Source: Montifringilla adamsi (Eukaryota; Chordata; Aves; Passeriformes; Passeridae). Taken from it: DNA of 64,000 nt. Within the stretch, counting starts at the first letter, position 1, and each line of letters starts with the position of its first letter. The translations under genes and the position numbers were made by a program. This document shows, in pieces, positions 35,052 to 46,736 of the stretch. The notes under the pieces are model-generated. The model did not search any database. It worked only from the letters and a program-made list of their open reading frames with translations, and was not told the origin of the DNA. Location: contig JAGGNK010011336.1 of NCBI GenBank assembly GCA_017590115.1, forward strand, positions 1,054,001-1,118,000, given 5' to 3'.

Positions 35052-37430
35052 AAGAGGGAGAAGAATGAAAAAAACTCCAGAAACCAAACCAGTGATTTAT
35101 GTGACATACTTGTAGAACAAGCTAATGTGTGTTTATAGATAATGAGATTTATAAAAGATAATATAGGATATAAATCTCCAACCTACCATTTCCATACTCC
35201 AAAATATGACATAAACCATTTAATATTGTAATGAGAAACATTGTAGTGCGTATGGGTGTTTAGGTTGGCAGATAAGACCAGGTGATTCAGACCACATCAA
35301 AGAACTCTCTCTTTTTAAAGCCCTGAACTTAATTTGTTATTTTCTGACAGTAAAATCTGAATTATAATTGTTTTTTGTTTCTTTTTTTTCCACATGCTGA
35401 CGTAATAAATTGTAAATCATGTCAGCCAGCATCATGTCAGCTTGTTTTTAACTACTAATTCATTACTACTGCTGTTTTATGAGGTCAGCTCTGTTTTATT
35501 TGAGTACAGAAAGGTATATTTCATTGTCTATCTCGAGTCCTAAAAATTCCCAGAAGATGGTGTTATATTGTGTAGATTTCTCAGGTGTATATATGGTTTT
35601 ATACTGAGAAAGCTAAGTTTTGGGACAGTTTTGGTATTATTTCTTAGGATAATAGTCTTGTCTGTTGGAGCTAAAAATAAGGAAGTGAGGATGATTAAGC
35701 TAACTCTGTGTAGACAGATATAAGTGTAAAACCTTGTAAGCAGATTTATGCTTTAAGGTCAAGATCAGTAGGGAGATGCATTACAGAGGAATTCTGCTTG
35801 GGTTTGTCACTGTCAACATTTAGGATGTCCAATAGATATTGGCAGAGTAAGTAATTTTCCTTGGTAATTTGCAGATTGGCATGTCTTTGCAAAACAGTTT
35901 AAATTTGCCAAAGAAGTTTTTATCCATGTGACAGAAATATTACCAGGTTCTGGTCTGCTTTGGGCTTCGGTTTCTTTGTGCTGTCTGTGAAGGCATGAGA
36001 TCAGGAGGGGTGTCAGTGTGTCAGCTATGAAAACCCCCCCTGACTAGGAAGCTCTGGGTGGCCATGGACACCAACGTGAGTTGGAACAGTCGGGAACAGT
36101 CAGGATACTACTCAATTTTTGCCTCAGTTTGCTATCTTGCTCCCTAAAACTAGTTCATTGAATAAAGACAAACTTTGCTTTCCAAAACAAAAGCCAGATG
36201 AGAAAAAGTAAAGTTGAAAACAGCAATAAAGTTACTGAGAGGTAACTTCTTGTGTACACAAGAAATGAAACTTTAAAGGAAATACAAGAATGACTGGCAT
36301 GAAGCTTTAACTTCACTGGTGATACCAGAAGGCATCATCTGTTTATTTCATGGGGAAAAGACAGGAGATGAAAAAGGCTGTCGGTGGGGCAGTGATATTC
36401 AACAAGCAGGATCATCTCTCCTGCACGGGTTTCTCTTGCCTGTTTGTCATCTGGAAGGATGAGGAAGGCTGTCCCCTCTCCACAGAAACTTATGCTCAGG
36501 TCTCTCAGAGATGCCCCAGGCTCAGTCCCCATTACTGCAGAAGCTCCATTTGTCAGATGCTGTGGATGGGACTGTGTTAGGGGGGAGCAGAGAGGAATTT
36601 TTCCCCTTGGGCCAGAAGCCACTCAGACCCAGATGTTTTTTGTTTCTTTCCTTCCTTCCAGAATTATGGAGTCATCCCCATCTTGACTAGAACTAAGCAT
36701 TTTACACATTTTAAAAATTACTAATTTGTGGCAATTTAGAGCTCTCCACTATGGATAGAAGGTGAAATAGGATTTTAACAAACATCAAGGTGTTACTTAC
36801 ATAGCATGACAGTGAAAATTCAGGTGATATATACATTCAGTTTGCATTCTCCTGGCACAATACTGATCATGTATTTTAGAACCATTTAGGTAAATTCAAC
36901 TTGTCATAGATCAGAATGCAATGGTGACTAATTGTAAATATTAAATAATCAGAGTGTGTTTATAAACAAAAAAAAGATAAAAATGCATATTGTATAAGTT
37001 AGTTTGCTGTAACCTTAAGGGTTTGGGAGGGAGATAAATTGTTCTGGGGCTGATTTGTGTTGATTGACAATGTTTTCATATTCAGGCTTTCTTCATGAGC
37101 AGGAAAAATCTTTAAATTATATCGAGTACACCTATCTAAATTTTCAGCTGATTGTGCTTAATACTTGTCCTCATAAAACTAACTATTGTTGCCGACACCA
37201 TAACCTGGCTGGGTTTTGTTTATGTCTTGTTAACTGGGTTTCACGTTAAATTATCCCTGAAGCACCTACACAAGTACTTTGCTGTAGTTATATAATTGTA
37301 AGGACTCGTTCTAAATATATTCTTTTACTCTCTCTCCCTCGCTCTCTCTCTTTCTGGTAACAGTTCGTTCCACTTCTGTTTCATTAAATGCCCTTGCCTT
37401 ACGTTTGTCTTGACTGGCTTCTATTTACAG

Positions 37431-37535
37431 AAATTGTAAACCAGTTGAATGCTCTGAGCAGCTTAGATGAAGATCAAGATGACTGCATAAAGCGAGCAAA
37501 TATGCCTTCAGCTAAATCAGCCAGTTCCTCTGAAG
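37431..37535 (+). CDS. EHBP1: EHBP1 exon C: possible 35-codon cassette exon
   Basis: This exon of 105 bases is phase 1 at both ends, so including or skipping it keeps the frame. It encodes EIVNQLNALSSLDEDQDDC, then IKRANMPSAKSASSSE, closely matching the corresponding EHBP1 segment. The acceptor (CTATTTACAG) is good. The donor GAAG/GTCTAT is poor, with C at +3 and T at +5, which suits a regulated cassette. I recall human EHBP1 isoforms lacking a 35-residue segment in this region, which would be exactly one such exon; this should be checked. If the donor is ignored, translation stops at once (GGT CTA TGA). Confidence 0.93.
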
Positions 37536-38238
37536 GTCTATGAGCTTTCATCCTTTCTTTCTGTTTCTGATTGTATTTACTGTGACCCATTACCTTTTGA
37601 CTCCTGCCTGTATTCAGCTGTCAGTTTTATCTCTGTGCTTCCACCCAGCATGACTCTCAGTAATTTGTAGTGCATCCAACAGGTAACAACATGATAGAGA
37701 AAGAGCCTGTCTCCGCTACAGCTCCGTTGTCATCTGATAATGAACAAGAAAGAAAAAAAATTACAAAAAAAAAGAAAGAGGAACCACCAGACCCTAAGCT
37801 TAAAACATTAGTTATGTAGTCAGTAATACTTGACCTTTCTGAAGTGACAAAATGTCCTCTCTGTGCTTTTATGTGCACATTGCATCCAAAAATTAAAATT
37901 TCCTGCCGATAGTTAGCATGTATGTGGACAATCAAAATCACTGTATTTAGCTCGTTAGATGTTCCGCAACATTTATTTAACAAAGGAAAGAGAAGGCCTT
38001 TTTAGAAGTCATTTCTGTTACATAATGTTCTGATCAGGAAATAGAAGTTTCATTCATTTCACTTTTTTTTTTCCCTTTGTTGATGTACTTACTGGACTGT
38101 GTTAACTTAGTTGTGCCGTTCGTGCCATACCCTGGTGCAGTGTTTCAAGGGACTGTTGACATGGAGCTTTTTGAGCTCCAGATATGTTGGATGAACAGTT
38201 TGTATCTATTTTAAAACAATATTCCAATTTGTTTGTAG
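37536..38238 (+). other. EHBP1: EHBP1 intron between exons C and D
   Basis: This short GT-AG intron of 703 bases has a weak donor (GTCTAT) and a TTTGTAG acceptor. It contains the possible alternative terminal exon at 37671-37819 and T-rich sequence near 38065. Confidence 0.88.
37671..37819 (+). CDS. Possible alternative terminal exon of EHBP1
   Basis: After AG at 37669-37670 (or a second AG at 37681-37682, in the same frame) an open frame runs to TAG at 37817-37819. Joined to exon C, which ends in phase 1, it would stay in frame and add about 48 residues (44 if the second AG is used). The tail begins with MIEKEPVSATAPLSS at the internal ATG (37691) and continues into a Lys-rich basic stretch (ITKKKKEEPPDPKLK). 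An ATTAAA poly(A)-signal variant lies at 37892-37897. The product would be a short NT-C2-only protein lacking the NPF, CH and Rab-binding parts. Against it: the pyrimidine tract is poor, an open frame of this length can arise by chance, and I know of no such isoform. This is a candidate only. Confidence 0.22.
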
Positions 38239-38361
38239 AGCTTATCAATAAGCTTAGTTTTCTGGATGAAGGGGAGCAAGACCCGGCCAACTCCACCACG
38301 AACCCTTTTGGTGATCCTGACACAGCAGAATTAAATCCGTTTGGAGACCCTGATGTAGAAG
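38239..38361 (+). CDS. EHBP1: EHBP1 exon D: first two NPF motifs
   Basis: This exon of 123 bases is phase 1 at both ends and therefore another frame-neutral exon. The acceptor is TTTGTAG and the donor GAAG/GTAATG. It encodes ELINKLSFLDEGEQDPANST followed by two NPF motifs, NPFGDPDTAEL at 38301 and NPFGDPDVE at 38334. NPF tripeptides followed by acidic residues are the ligand of EH domains, and in EHBP1 they recruit EHD1/EHD2. Skipping this exon would remove two of the five motifs seen in this window without changing the frame. Confidence 0.95.
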
Positions 38362-40605
38362 GTAATGAATTTGTTTTACATAATTTATTGCTACTTGCAA
38401 ATGCTTTGTGAAACATGATTTTTATTTTTGTAGGGCTATAAATGAAAAAATTTAATTGATTATTAAATATTATTTAATATATTGATTATTTAATATAGCA
38501 CTGAGGTAGCAATAGCAATGATCCAGTTGCCACTAGAAAATTGTTGTATTCTTTAGTCACATCCTTTGTATTGAGGTACATTCATATTTGCCACTGGGGG
38601 CTACCAGCTGAAGCAGAGACTTTTGGACCTATCAGGTATGTTGCTAGTACTCACCTTACGTGGTATGAATGAGCAACACATTCTGTCAGACAGCCCTGCT
38701 TCACGTGGGTGATGGTTTATATCATAATTTCCTTCACTGCAATCTTCACTGCATCTCAGCTATTCTTGGTTAGCACTAATCTTCATTATTACAATTTAAT
38801 TTTCTCTCTTTTATTCTTCCTTTTTTTTCTTTGCTTTTATAGCTTCCTCAGTTAAGCCTTCTGGCATTGTGCCTTGCACCACATGCTAGGTGTTAATCCC
38901 CTTTCCAGACTGACGTGCCCATTCTTGTTCCATTTGGGTGAGATGTACAACTCCTGTAAATTTTTAATCTGATAAGATTTCGGCCGTAAGGCCAGAAGGG
39001 AGCACCAGGACAACAAACATCTCTGCTGTCCTCAATTCCATGGCCAGATATGCAGGCTCCCATCTGCTGGATGTATCACTTTTAGCTTGCAGCTGCTCAA
39101 AAGGCAAATTCATAGTTAATTCCCAAGTTTGAATCTGTACTCAACCTTCCCTGTTCAAAGCTGCAAGACTTTTCTTCCTACAGAAAATACCAAGTCACTC
39201 TGTAATGGCAATGGAGAAGAACCACAGTGAGCAGGAGCAGCCCAGGGTGCAGCCAGGGGATTTCTAAGGTCAGGTCAAAGAGAATGGATTTCCAAGCTGC
39301 AGTTTCTCCCTGTGGTCACTCACTTTCTTTGGACAAGCTGAATGTTTACTCACAACACAGTTTTTCTGCCTTCAGAGTCCGTAGGGAATGATGTGGGTGG
39401 GGATCAAGTCCTGTCATACTTCGGCTGTGGTGTGACTCACAACTTGTATTTCTGAAACAGGAACATTGCACTGCCTTCTGTATTTGGCAACTGAAGCCAT
39501 AAAGCCACTGTCCTGGGCACCTTCTCCCTCCTATAAAGTTGTCAGGTTTTTCTGGAGCTGCAGAAGTGAGTTGTTTCAGCTTTGTAGATGCCAATATATA
39601 TGGATTAGGTTCTGGTGTCCTAATCTTTGGCTTTACTTCCTATCTGTTCCTGGACAGTGATCCCTTAGGATCATGGAAGGAAGCAGAGTAAGTGGGAATG
39701 TAAACCCCTCTGGTAGTCCATAAATAACTTGCTCTAAGAGGCATAGTCTATATTTTCCTCCTTCTCTGCTTTAGAAAGAAGAGCTCCCTTCTCCATGGAG
39801 AAAGCTGCACAAGTCCTATCCTACCTAAACTGCTTTTTCCAAACCCAGCTTTTCTCTCCTTTCCAAAGAGAGCCCATTCTGGAAGAAATTTCTGGCCACA
39901 AAACACAGTGACTTTTTCTCATCTTGGGGACAGGGAGAAACAGCTGGTGTTGTTTCTTAGTACTGGAGTAGCTTGATAATTCATGGCAAGCTCACTATGA
40001 GTAGCCTGCATCCAAGACATCAGCCTGCTTATATTCCTAAAACGCTCTCAGCCTGTCGGGCATGTTTTTCTTCAGTTGATTGTGGTTCTTTTGGTGATGT
40101 CTGCCTTTACAGTCATCTTCAGTCAGAGGTGTGGACACTTTTCCATATCTCTGGGTCTGTTCTGTGTACTTAGGACAGTCTCTGTGATCAGACTCTTGGG
40201 TCCCATCTACAGCTGTGGGCAGCAATGCTGAGTTGTTGGGTGTGTGAATACCAAGTGTTACTCCCACACACAGTCACTGTCATGCAGCAGTCAACATACC
40301 ATAACAGGACAGTGTTTGGGATAAACAGGGTGTCACTAGATTCTTCCTACTGTGTCATAAGGTGTTTTTTATTTGGGAGGAGTGGACCTTCTGTTAGGTT
40401 CATGTGACAGTGTCTTCCTGGAGCACTAAACCAGGCTGAAAGATCTGGAAGATCAGCTGAAAGAATGATTCCCAGGCTATCAGACCAAGAGTTGGACATC
40501 TGGTGTGGCATTTTTAAAGCTTTTATGTTATGATGATTGGCTCCTGTGGGATTCTTCTTTTTACCTCAGACACTTCTGAGAATCACTAGTTCTTCCACTC
40601 CAGAC

Positions 40606-40659
40606 CTTGTCCCTGTGATGGGAACTGATGTCCCCGTCTTGTCCCTATGATGGGAACTG
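40606..40659. repeat. Tandem duplication, 32-base period
   Basis: cttgtccc-R-tgatgggaactg-style units occur at 40606 and 40638 (one has tgtgatggg, the other tatgatggg), followed by related words. It is a local duplication in the intron. Confidence 0.85.
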
Positions 40660-43600
40660 GTTGTGTTCCTGTTACCTTGCTTGGTCTTCTTGACATGTGC
40701 CTTCCTCCGCAGAAAGTTGAGGGCAAGAAAAAATGGTGCTGAGACAAATTAGAGAAGATGGTTTTGGTCTTCAGCAACATCAGAATCTGCTGTATATTTC
40801 TATGGCTAATTGGATCAGTGTCTCTACATGGGGAGCACCTAGACATTACCATTTTGGGGAGATTTTCCTTTGTTTTGAAATGCATTTTAAGGCTATGCAA
40901 TATCATAGCTGTTCTCATCTGTTGCCCAGCTACTGAAGGCTGCCCTGTTTGTGTCCCATTATTCACTCATGATTCTTCTATTCTGAGACCTCAATGGAAC
41001 TTTTAATACTGCCATCTCTTTCTAGGAAGGTCTTTAAGACTGTGCCTGCTTGTTTGCTTTTGCATCCTGAATGTAACCTTTTTGGTGGCCACCCCAGAAG
41101 CTCAAGAGCATGACAGAGGTTCAGGAGTTTAAGGCAGGCTTTCTCCTACAGGCTTAAAGAGTCACATTACCTGTTTCACTTGTCTTGTGATCTGCTTAAA
41201 TCAAGAGATTAACTTTTTATGTGAGCAGGGATGAAGTATTTTTCTGTTCACTTACATGTTAGTCTCTTTATCTTTTTATCTGGACAAGGCATAATCTGGA
41301 ACTTAGACTTTGCGAAAGTTCCGAGTCTTCTGTAGAATTTGTTACTTAATTTCCCCAAGACCTGCAGAGCAGCCAGCTGGAGCCTCCTTTCCTGAGTACT
41401 TTGCCATCACATGTGAGGAGGCATGATTTGCTATTTGGCAGAGATATTCCAAGAATATTCCTATCAAGCCTGTAACGTGTGTGCTCAGAGCTACCCAGAG
41501 TATGAATATGTATTTACAGTCACTCATAGAGAAAGGAGGATTACCTGCCAGTAGATACTTGTTTCCTAGACAGATATTTCTTGTGCCTGTTCACAAAGCA
41601 GCTACTTTCCCTCTATCTTCCTAATCCCATAATCACTTAACCCTGGGAATGTGGGGTGGAGAGAAACTAAAGGCGTGAGTGCTTCCAGCACCCGTGTGCA
41701 CGCTGTAGGTGTGGTGCATGGCAGAGGGTCATCAGCAAGCTGGCTCTGGATGCTGCTGGGATTTAAAAACTTCTGAGTGTCAATGATTTTACACACACAG
41801 CAGAGTGAATGTGCATATCAACAAGTCACCTCAAAAAAATCTTCAGATGTGTTTCTTGGTTGACATGTCAAATTGAGGCTTATTGCCTCTGTATCTACTA
41901 GGTGAGCTAGACATTAGAAATCTGGGAAAATCAAAAATAATATTTTTGAACACTATATCTCTACAGCTTTATACTAGATAACCTCTACATGATTGTATGA
42001 GGAGAGCCTTTTGGATTTTTGGTCACAGTGCAACAGAATTATAAAATCAGTTAATTTCTGTGCAAACTATTTACTTGGGGAGGTCAACATGTACAACAAA
42101 TGAAAGTAGAAAACCACAACACACTTTCATCACTCCAGATATTTTTTTTAAATTTGGTAGGGAATACAAATTTTTAAGTTGTGTATGATCTATACAACGC
42201 ACATGAGACATGAGGGTAACTCTTTGCTGGCACCCGATGTCATTTAGACCACCATTTACTTTAGCAGTGTGTTTTATCACCTTGTGTGTGGACTTCAGAG
42301 CTCCCTGCGGCCTGTTTTACTCTGAAAATGAAAACAGTGTTACAATGCAGCAGCAAACCCCAGATCGTTCCAGGCTACTTCTGCACACAGAACAGCACAG
42401 GAGCCAATTGAGAGGAAAATGGTGCCTCTGTCCCTTCTGTTTCTTCATGAAAAAGCAATGTCTTGAGATTGTATGAGTAAAAGGATCAGAAAATCACCAG
42501 TGGTGTATGGGGATGCCAGTCTTTACTCTTACTAGAAGCACTGGGCAGTTCCACCTTTGCTTGGCGCTGTTTGTTGGGTGCTCACATCCCATGGTGTGCC
42601 TGCCTGCCAGTCAGGCAGCCGGTGGCGAAACCGAGCACCTTTCACATGTGGCTGCTGCTTTCATCCTCTGCCAAGGGGAAAGTGGTACGTGCCGTGTTTT
42701 GGTGGAGGTTTTGTTTGGTTTTAAGGGACGTGTCACAATATGTTTGTGTTACAAAAGGCAAGTGGGTTGAAGGGCAGGGTGATTTCTGGAGATGCTCTGG
42801 CTGATTGTGCAGATAGGTAGTGCCAGAATGATTATTATCACAAACAGTCTTTCTCAGTGGAGTTAGGGCAAGTAATGTTTCCAGAATCTGGCACAAAGTA
42901 GCTGATGCTTCTGCTGGAGTAATACTTCTGCCTCTCTTGTCACTCCTACCCCTGTGGCTTTATTACTTAATCATGCAAAATTATTTTGTGTTTCACCCTT
43001 GATGTACCAAACTGCAAGCATGTTTTTCTTTTTTTTTTTTTTTTTTGAATTTATATGAATGTAGAGACTGGAGTCCTTGTGGAGCTGTGATGCATGATGT
43101 GGGGAAAGCAGGGGAATCTGTGCTGCCTTCTGAATGTAAAAGCAGCTTCAAGAGGGAAATAGACCCCTTCTATTTGTTTAGCTGCCAAAGTGCACTTCTC
43201 AGCATCATTAGCTCTTTGAGAAAATGAGTCTGTTACAGAAAAGTGACAGGTGACAGTGGGTGTGGCTTTAAGAGCAGTGCTGTTGAGTCATCATCATAAC
43301 AATTAATTTGTTATGGAGAGGCTTGTGACGACCAACATTTGACACAAAACTTGTTCTAAAGGGTTTCAGAGACCCCATGGGAGAGAACCTGTTTGGGTTC
43401 AGGTGGGGACCCTTATGGGAACCCTCTGTCCCTGTGGGAACATTGAAGGAAGCGGAAGGGGGAGGAAAATGGTATCCTGGATGGCCGGAGTAGAGAGAAT
43501 GAGTAGCCAAGTTAAGTGTGTTTTAGCTGAGCCTCTACAAAATTCTGCCTATAAAAGTGTCTTAAGAATTATAATTAATATAATTATTTTTAATTTTTAA

Positions 43601-46423
43601 TTTCAGCCTGTGTGTAGGATTTTGTGAAATATTTTAGTTAATAACAAGCCAGAGGTGTCTGAGCGCTTATACGTAACATTGTGTGTGTAAGGCCAAACAT
43701 GTAGTTCCTGTTGAGCCTATTAAAAAGAGAAATAATTTTGTCATAGTTAGGGTTACAGCACTTGATCCAGTGTTGAAATAGAAAGAATTGCAAAAACCAT
43801 TTGCATTGCCCCTTAAATTTATCAGATTTAAACAAGCATTTAACTCATTGTTTCCAGGAGACACTTAAAAGCAAATTAAAAATAAAAGCTTACACCGTAG
43901 TTTTAAGAGGTTGTTTCCCTGAATGTTTTTAACTTCAGGATATATTACTGAGTTTTCTTCTTGTGTGTTATCAGAAAGTTTCCCTCAAATATGATAATGT
44001 GTATTTATCAACAGATTCATGTGCAGGTGCAATGATCCATCATATGGAGTTGCAGAAGCAGCTATTTGTAGTTGTCCACTCCCTTGATAAAATATTCTAA
44101 TATCTGAGCAAAGTTTAAAGTAGTAAAAAGTTTGGTTAAAGCTTTGTCAATAAGCCACACTATTTGAACAAGGTATCAGTTCTTTTTTTTCTGCATTTCA
44201 TTAGGTTTTTTTTGCTTTTTGTATGGAACTGTCTTCTGAGGAAACATCTCCAAAGCACTTCTGCTTGCTCTAGTTCATCAAATCACTAAATGTGTGGGTA
44301 ATATTTGAGTAGTATTCTGACTACCATGAGTTTCAAGGCATAGTGTGTACAGTATATTCTGTGTATACAGTGAGGGTGGGATTTGACTCCCCTGACTTTA
44401 AAAACAGTTTGGACATGTAGGCTTTGAGTGTCAAGGAGTAAGCTCAGGTGCAAATACCCACAATGAGGACATCTCAGGGCAAGCAGAGTGAAGCTTTTGC
44501 TGGCCTTGACCACCTGCACTGGACACTAGAATGACCTATAGAACCACTTTTCCAGTTTAGCTTAAAATAAATGAACAGATACATTTTAGATATTGGACTC
44601 TGCTCTGATATATTTAATCTATAGTACTCTGAGGGATTCTTGCTTGATTTGATCATATTTGTGTTTTCTAAGAATTTCTGCTTTAAATGCTTTCTTTTTA
44701 ACTGTCAGTTAAGCTATAGACCTTCAATGTTATTTCACTGTGGCTTTCTCTGAAACAGCTTTCTTAAAAGGATGTGGGCTTATGATCACATCACCACCAT
44801 AACCTAGGATTAAAATACTGCTGTGCAGTAACTACACTTTTTCCCAGCATAAGTTCCCAGTAGTTTATTCCCTTCTCTTAAGGGATAAGCATTTACTCTG
44901 GGGTAGGAGTGAGCACATGCACTGCAGCTGACATACTGCAAACACACACCCTGACTTTTTCCTGCAGTTGTTTGTCTGTATGGTAGTGTTCCAGCATGGG
45001 TCTCCTCCACAGACTGCAGGTGGATCTCTGTAGTCCTGAGAAGAGCTAAAGCCTTTCCTCCTCTGAGCCTTTGTTCTGATCTAGTGACTAGTCCAGTGCA
45101 TAGAGAGGTGAAGTCACTACCTGCAGCCAGGGATCATATTCCTGTCCAGCTGGGAATGGCTCTGGTTCACACTGTAAGTTAGAGCTGGTCACACTGCGTG
45201 GGGTAGGGCTTTCCATCACCTTGGGCTATGCTAATGGCTGGGTTCAGGGTGAGCTGGATGTTTGCTGGCAGGGTAGAGAACTCTCACATTTTCTAGCAAT
45301 TCGCCAGGATTAGCAGCTTTGGTACATCCATCCAAGCTCACCTAAGCACAGTGCTTCCCTTTGTTCATTGTGTGAATAGTGAATTCATTTTCCCGAATAT
45401 TTCTTCAGTGAAAAATCCACTTGAAAGTCCATATTTTTATTTTTTAGATTCTTGTTACAAATAAATTTTAGAATTGCTCTCTTAACCTTAAAAGTATGTT
45501 TAGTCCAGTTTAGTAATCATATCTCTGAAAAACACACACTTGTCATTAAGAAAAATGTGGATATGGTTATTGAAATTAGGTTTTAATGACACTGCATTGA
45601 AGTTCCTATTTGTGTAGATTTTTGAAAGTACATTACATCCGCTATTGAACAGAACTGCTGATTATTTGATGCTGCAAGAACAGTAAAATTAACATTACCA
45701 AGCGTATTTGCAAGAAATGTTGTATTGCTCTATGGGGATTGGCATTATTCAGTATGCAGAAGCCATTCAGTGTAGAACAACAGACACTGCAGAAAGGACA
45801 TTACACAGAGAACAGCATGCAGCTCCAGCAGTAACTTTTTGTTGTACAGCCCAAATAAAAGATGAGTGATTTGATTAGCTGTCTCTTTAGGGTTAATTGA
45901 AATTTGTTTTTACAGTGAGATTCTGTATTGTTACCAGGGGCACACGTGTTTTGATATGTAATTACTGGTCATACTTAATAGCTAATTTTTAGTTCAATAA
46001 TTTTAAGAAATTAAAAGGCCAGCTACTTACTATCACCATTTTTAAATCTAGTAATATTATAAAATGTAGAATGTATTTTTTCTTTATTAAAAGCTCAAAT
46101 AAATAAATAGGAACATTTTGTTAGGACACATTGGCTAATAGTTTGTGAAAATGTTTTTATATCTGTTGTGATGCCATTTATATGACAAATTAGAAAACGA
46201 ATAACTGATGTTGAAAGAGCTGTTGTAAGTGAGAAAGTGAAGCATATTCAATCAATATAGTCTAAATTAAAAGACCTTTTGAAAGACCTATTTTGGAATA
46301 AACAAGCACGAAAATTCACCTAAGGCTATAACTTTATGCATTGAGAGTTAAGAAGCAGACCTTTTCATATGCCTTTAAAATATAAAGACCTGATAAAATG
46401 GTTTCAAATTTTTAATTCATTAA

Positions 46424-46480
46424 ATCTGTCTCTTTTTTCTTTTTTTTTTTCCTTTTTTTGTTGTTGTTGTTGTTATTTGC
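46424..46480 (+). promoter_or_regulatory. Extended T/TTG polypyrimidine tract at exon E acceptor
   Basis: Between about 46424 and the AG at 46482-46483 the intron end consists of T runs and a (TTG)5-like microsatellite. It serves as the pyrimidine tract of exon E but is interrupted by G every third base near the exon, so repeat length could influence splicing. Confidence 0.6.
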
Positions 46481-46483
46481 TAG

Positions 46484-46736
46484 AACTACACCCTGAAAGA
46501 GCTTCATCTTCAAAGCCAGAAGAAAGTTTCTATGTTGACAGTTACAATCCCTTCAAGGATGAAGATGCCCCAGAGTACTTAAACCCATTTGACGAGCCGG
46601 ATCATCCACCTGAAGCACCTGGAAGTGTAAGAGATTCTCCTCCACAACCTGCAAAAAGGAAAAACATCAGACCAGTGGATATGAGCAAATACCTCTATGC
46701 AGATACCTCTAAAGCTGAGGAGGAGGAGCTGGATGA
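46484..46736 (+). CDS. EHBP1: EHBP1 exon E: third and fourth NPF motifs, basic-acidic linker
   Basis: This exon of 253 bases enters in phase 1 and leaves in phase 2, so skipping it would shift the frame. The acceptor is TTTGCTAG and the donor GATGA/GTAAGT is strong. It encodes ELHPERASSSKPEESFYVDS, then YNPFKDEDAPEYLNPFDEP with NPF motifs at 46546 and 46582. Next come a Pro-rich stretch, KRKNIRPVDMSKYLYAD, and an acidic end (KAEEEELD; the next Glu codon is completed by exon F). The KRKNIRPVDMSKYLYAD block is a highly conserved hallmark of EHBP1 and confirms the assignment. The first 12 residues and the segment after the second NPF differ most from human as I remember it. Confidence 0.96.

Larger units (their letters stand above)
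31579..37430 (+). other. EHBP1: EHBP1 intron between exons B and C
   Basis: This GT-AG intron of 5,852 bases has a weak donor (GTTGGT) and a good acceptor (CTATTTACAG). It contains two MIR-like SINE fragments near 33.9 and 34.3 kb, a 29-A run at 35021-35049 and a CT-rich microsatellite at about 37326-37356. Stretches 31620-33800, 34400-35000 and 35060-37320 are otherwise unremarkable. The 120-codon open frame on the minus strand at 33117-33479 has no recognisable product. Confidence 0.9.
38362..46483 (+). other. EHBP1: EHBP1 intron between exons D and E
   Basis: This GT-AG intron of 8,122 bases contains AT-rich unique sequence, TTAATAT-type repeats at about 38450-38495, a possible scrap of an old interspersed repeat at about 38980-39010 (gtaaggccagaagggagcac), a tandem duplication at 40606-40659, a T run at 43029-43046 and a long T/TTG tract at its 3' end. 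Otherwise 39050-40600, 40700-43000 and 43050-46400 show nothing I can name. Confidence 0.9.

Noticed and set aside
34981..35138. Lys-rich open frames across the poly(A) run
   Set aside because: They are translations of AAA repeats, not genes.
36600..36662. Pyrimidine tract ending TTCCTTCCTTCCAG, as an exon acceptor
   Set aside because: The sequence after the AG has no open frame continuing EHBP1, and exons B and C join perfectly without it.
38980..39020. Scrap resembling a reptile-wide interspersed repeat (gtaaggccagaaggga)
   Set aside because: About 20 bases only; could be coincidence, so mentioned in the intron entry but not annotated.
45080..45150. Possible antisense MIR fragment (agagaggtgaagtcac)
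   Set aside because: The similarity is short and the remaining MIR core is not recognisable.
46369..46483. Extension of exon E upstream to an ATG at 46369
   Set aside because: This is the intron's pyrimidine tract read as Phe/Ser/Cys/Leu codons; the splice acceptor at 46482-46483 and the fit to exon D show it is intronic.
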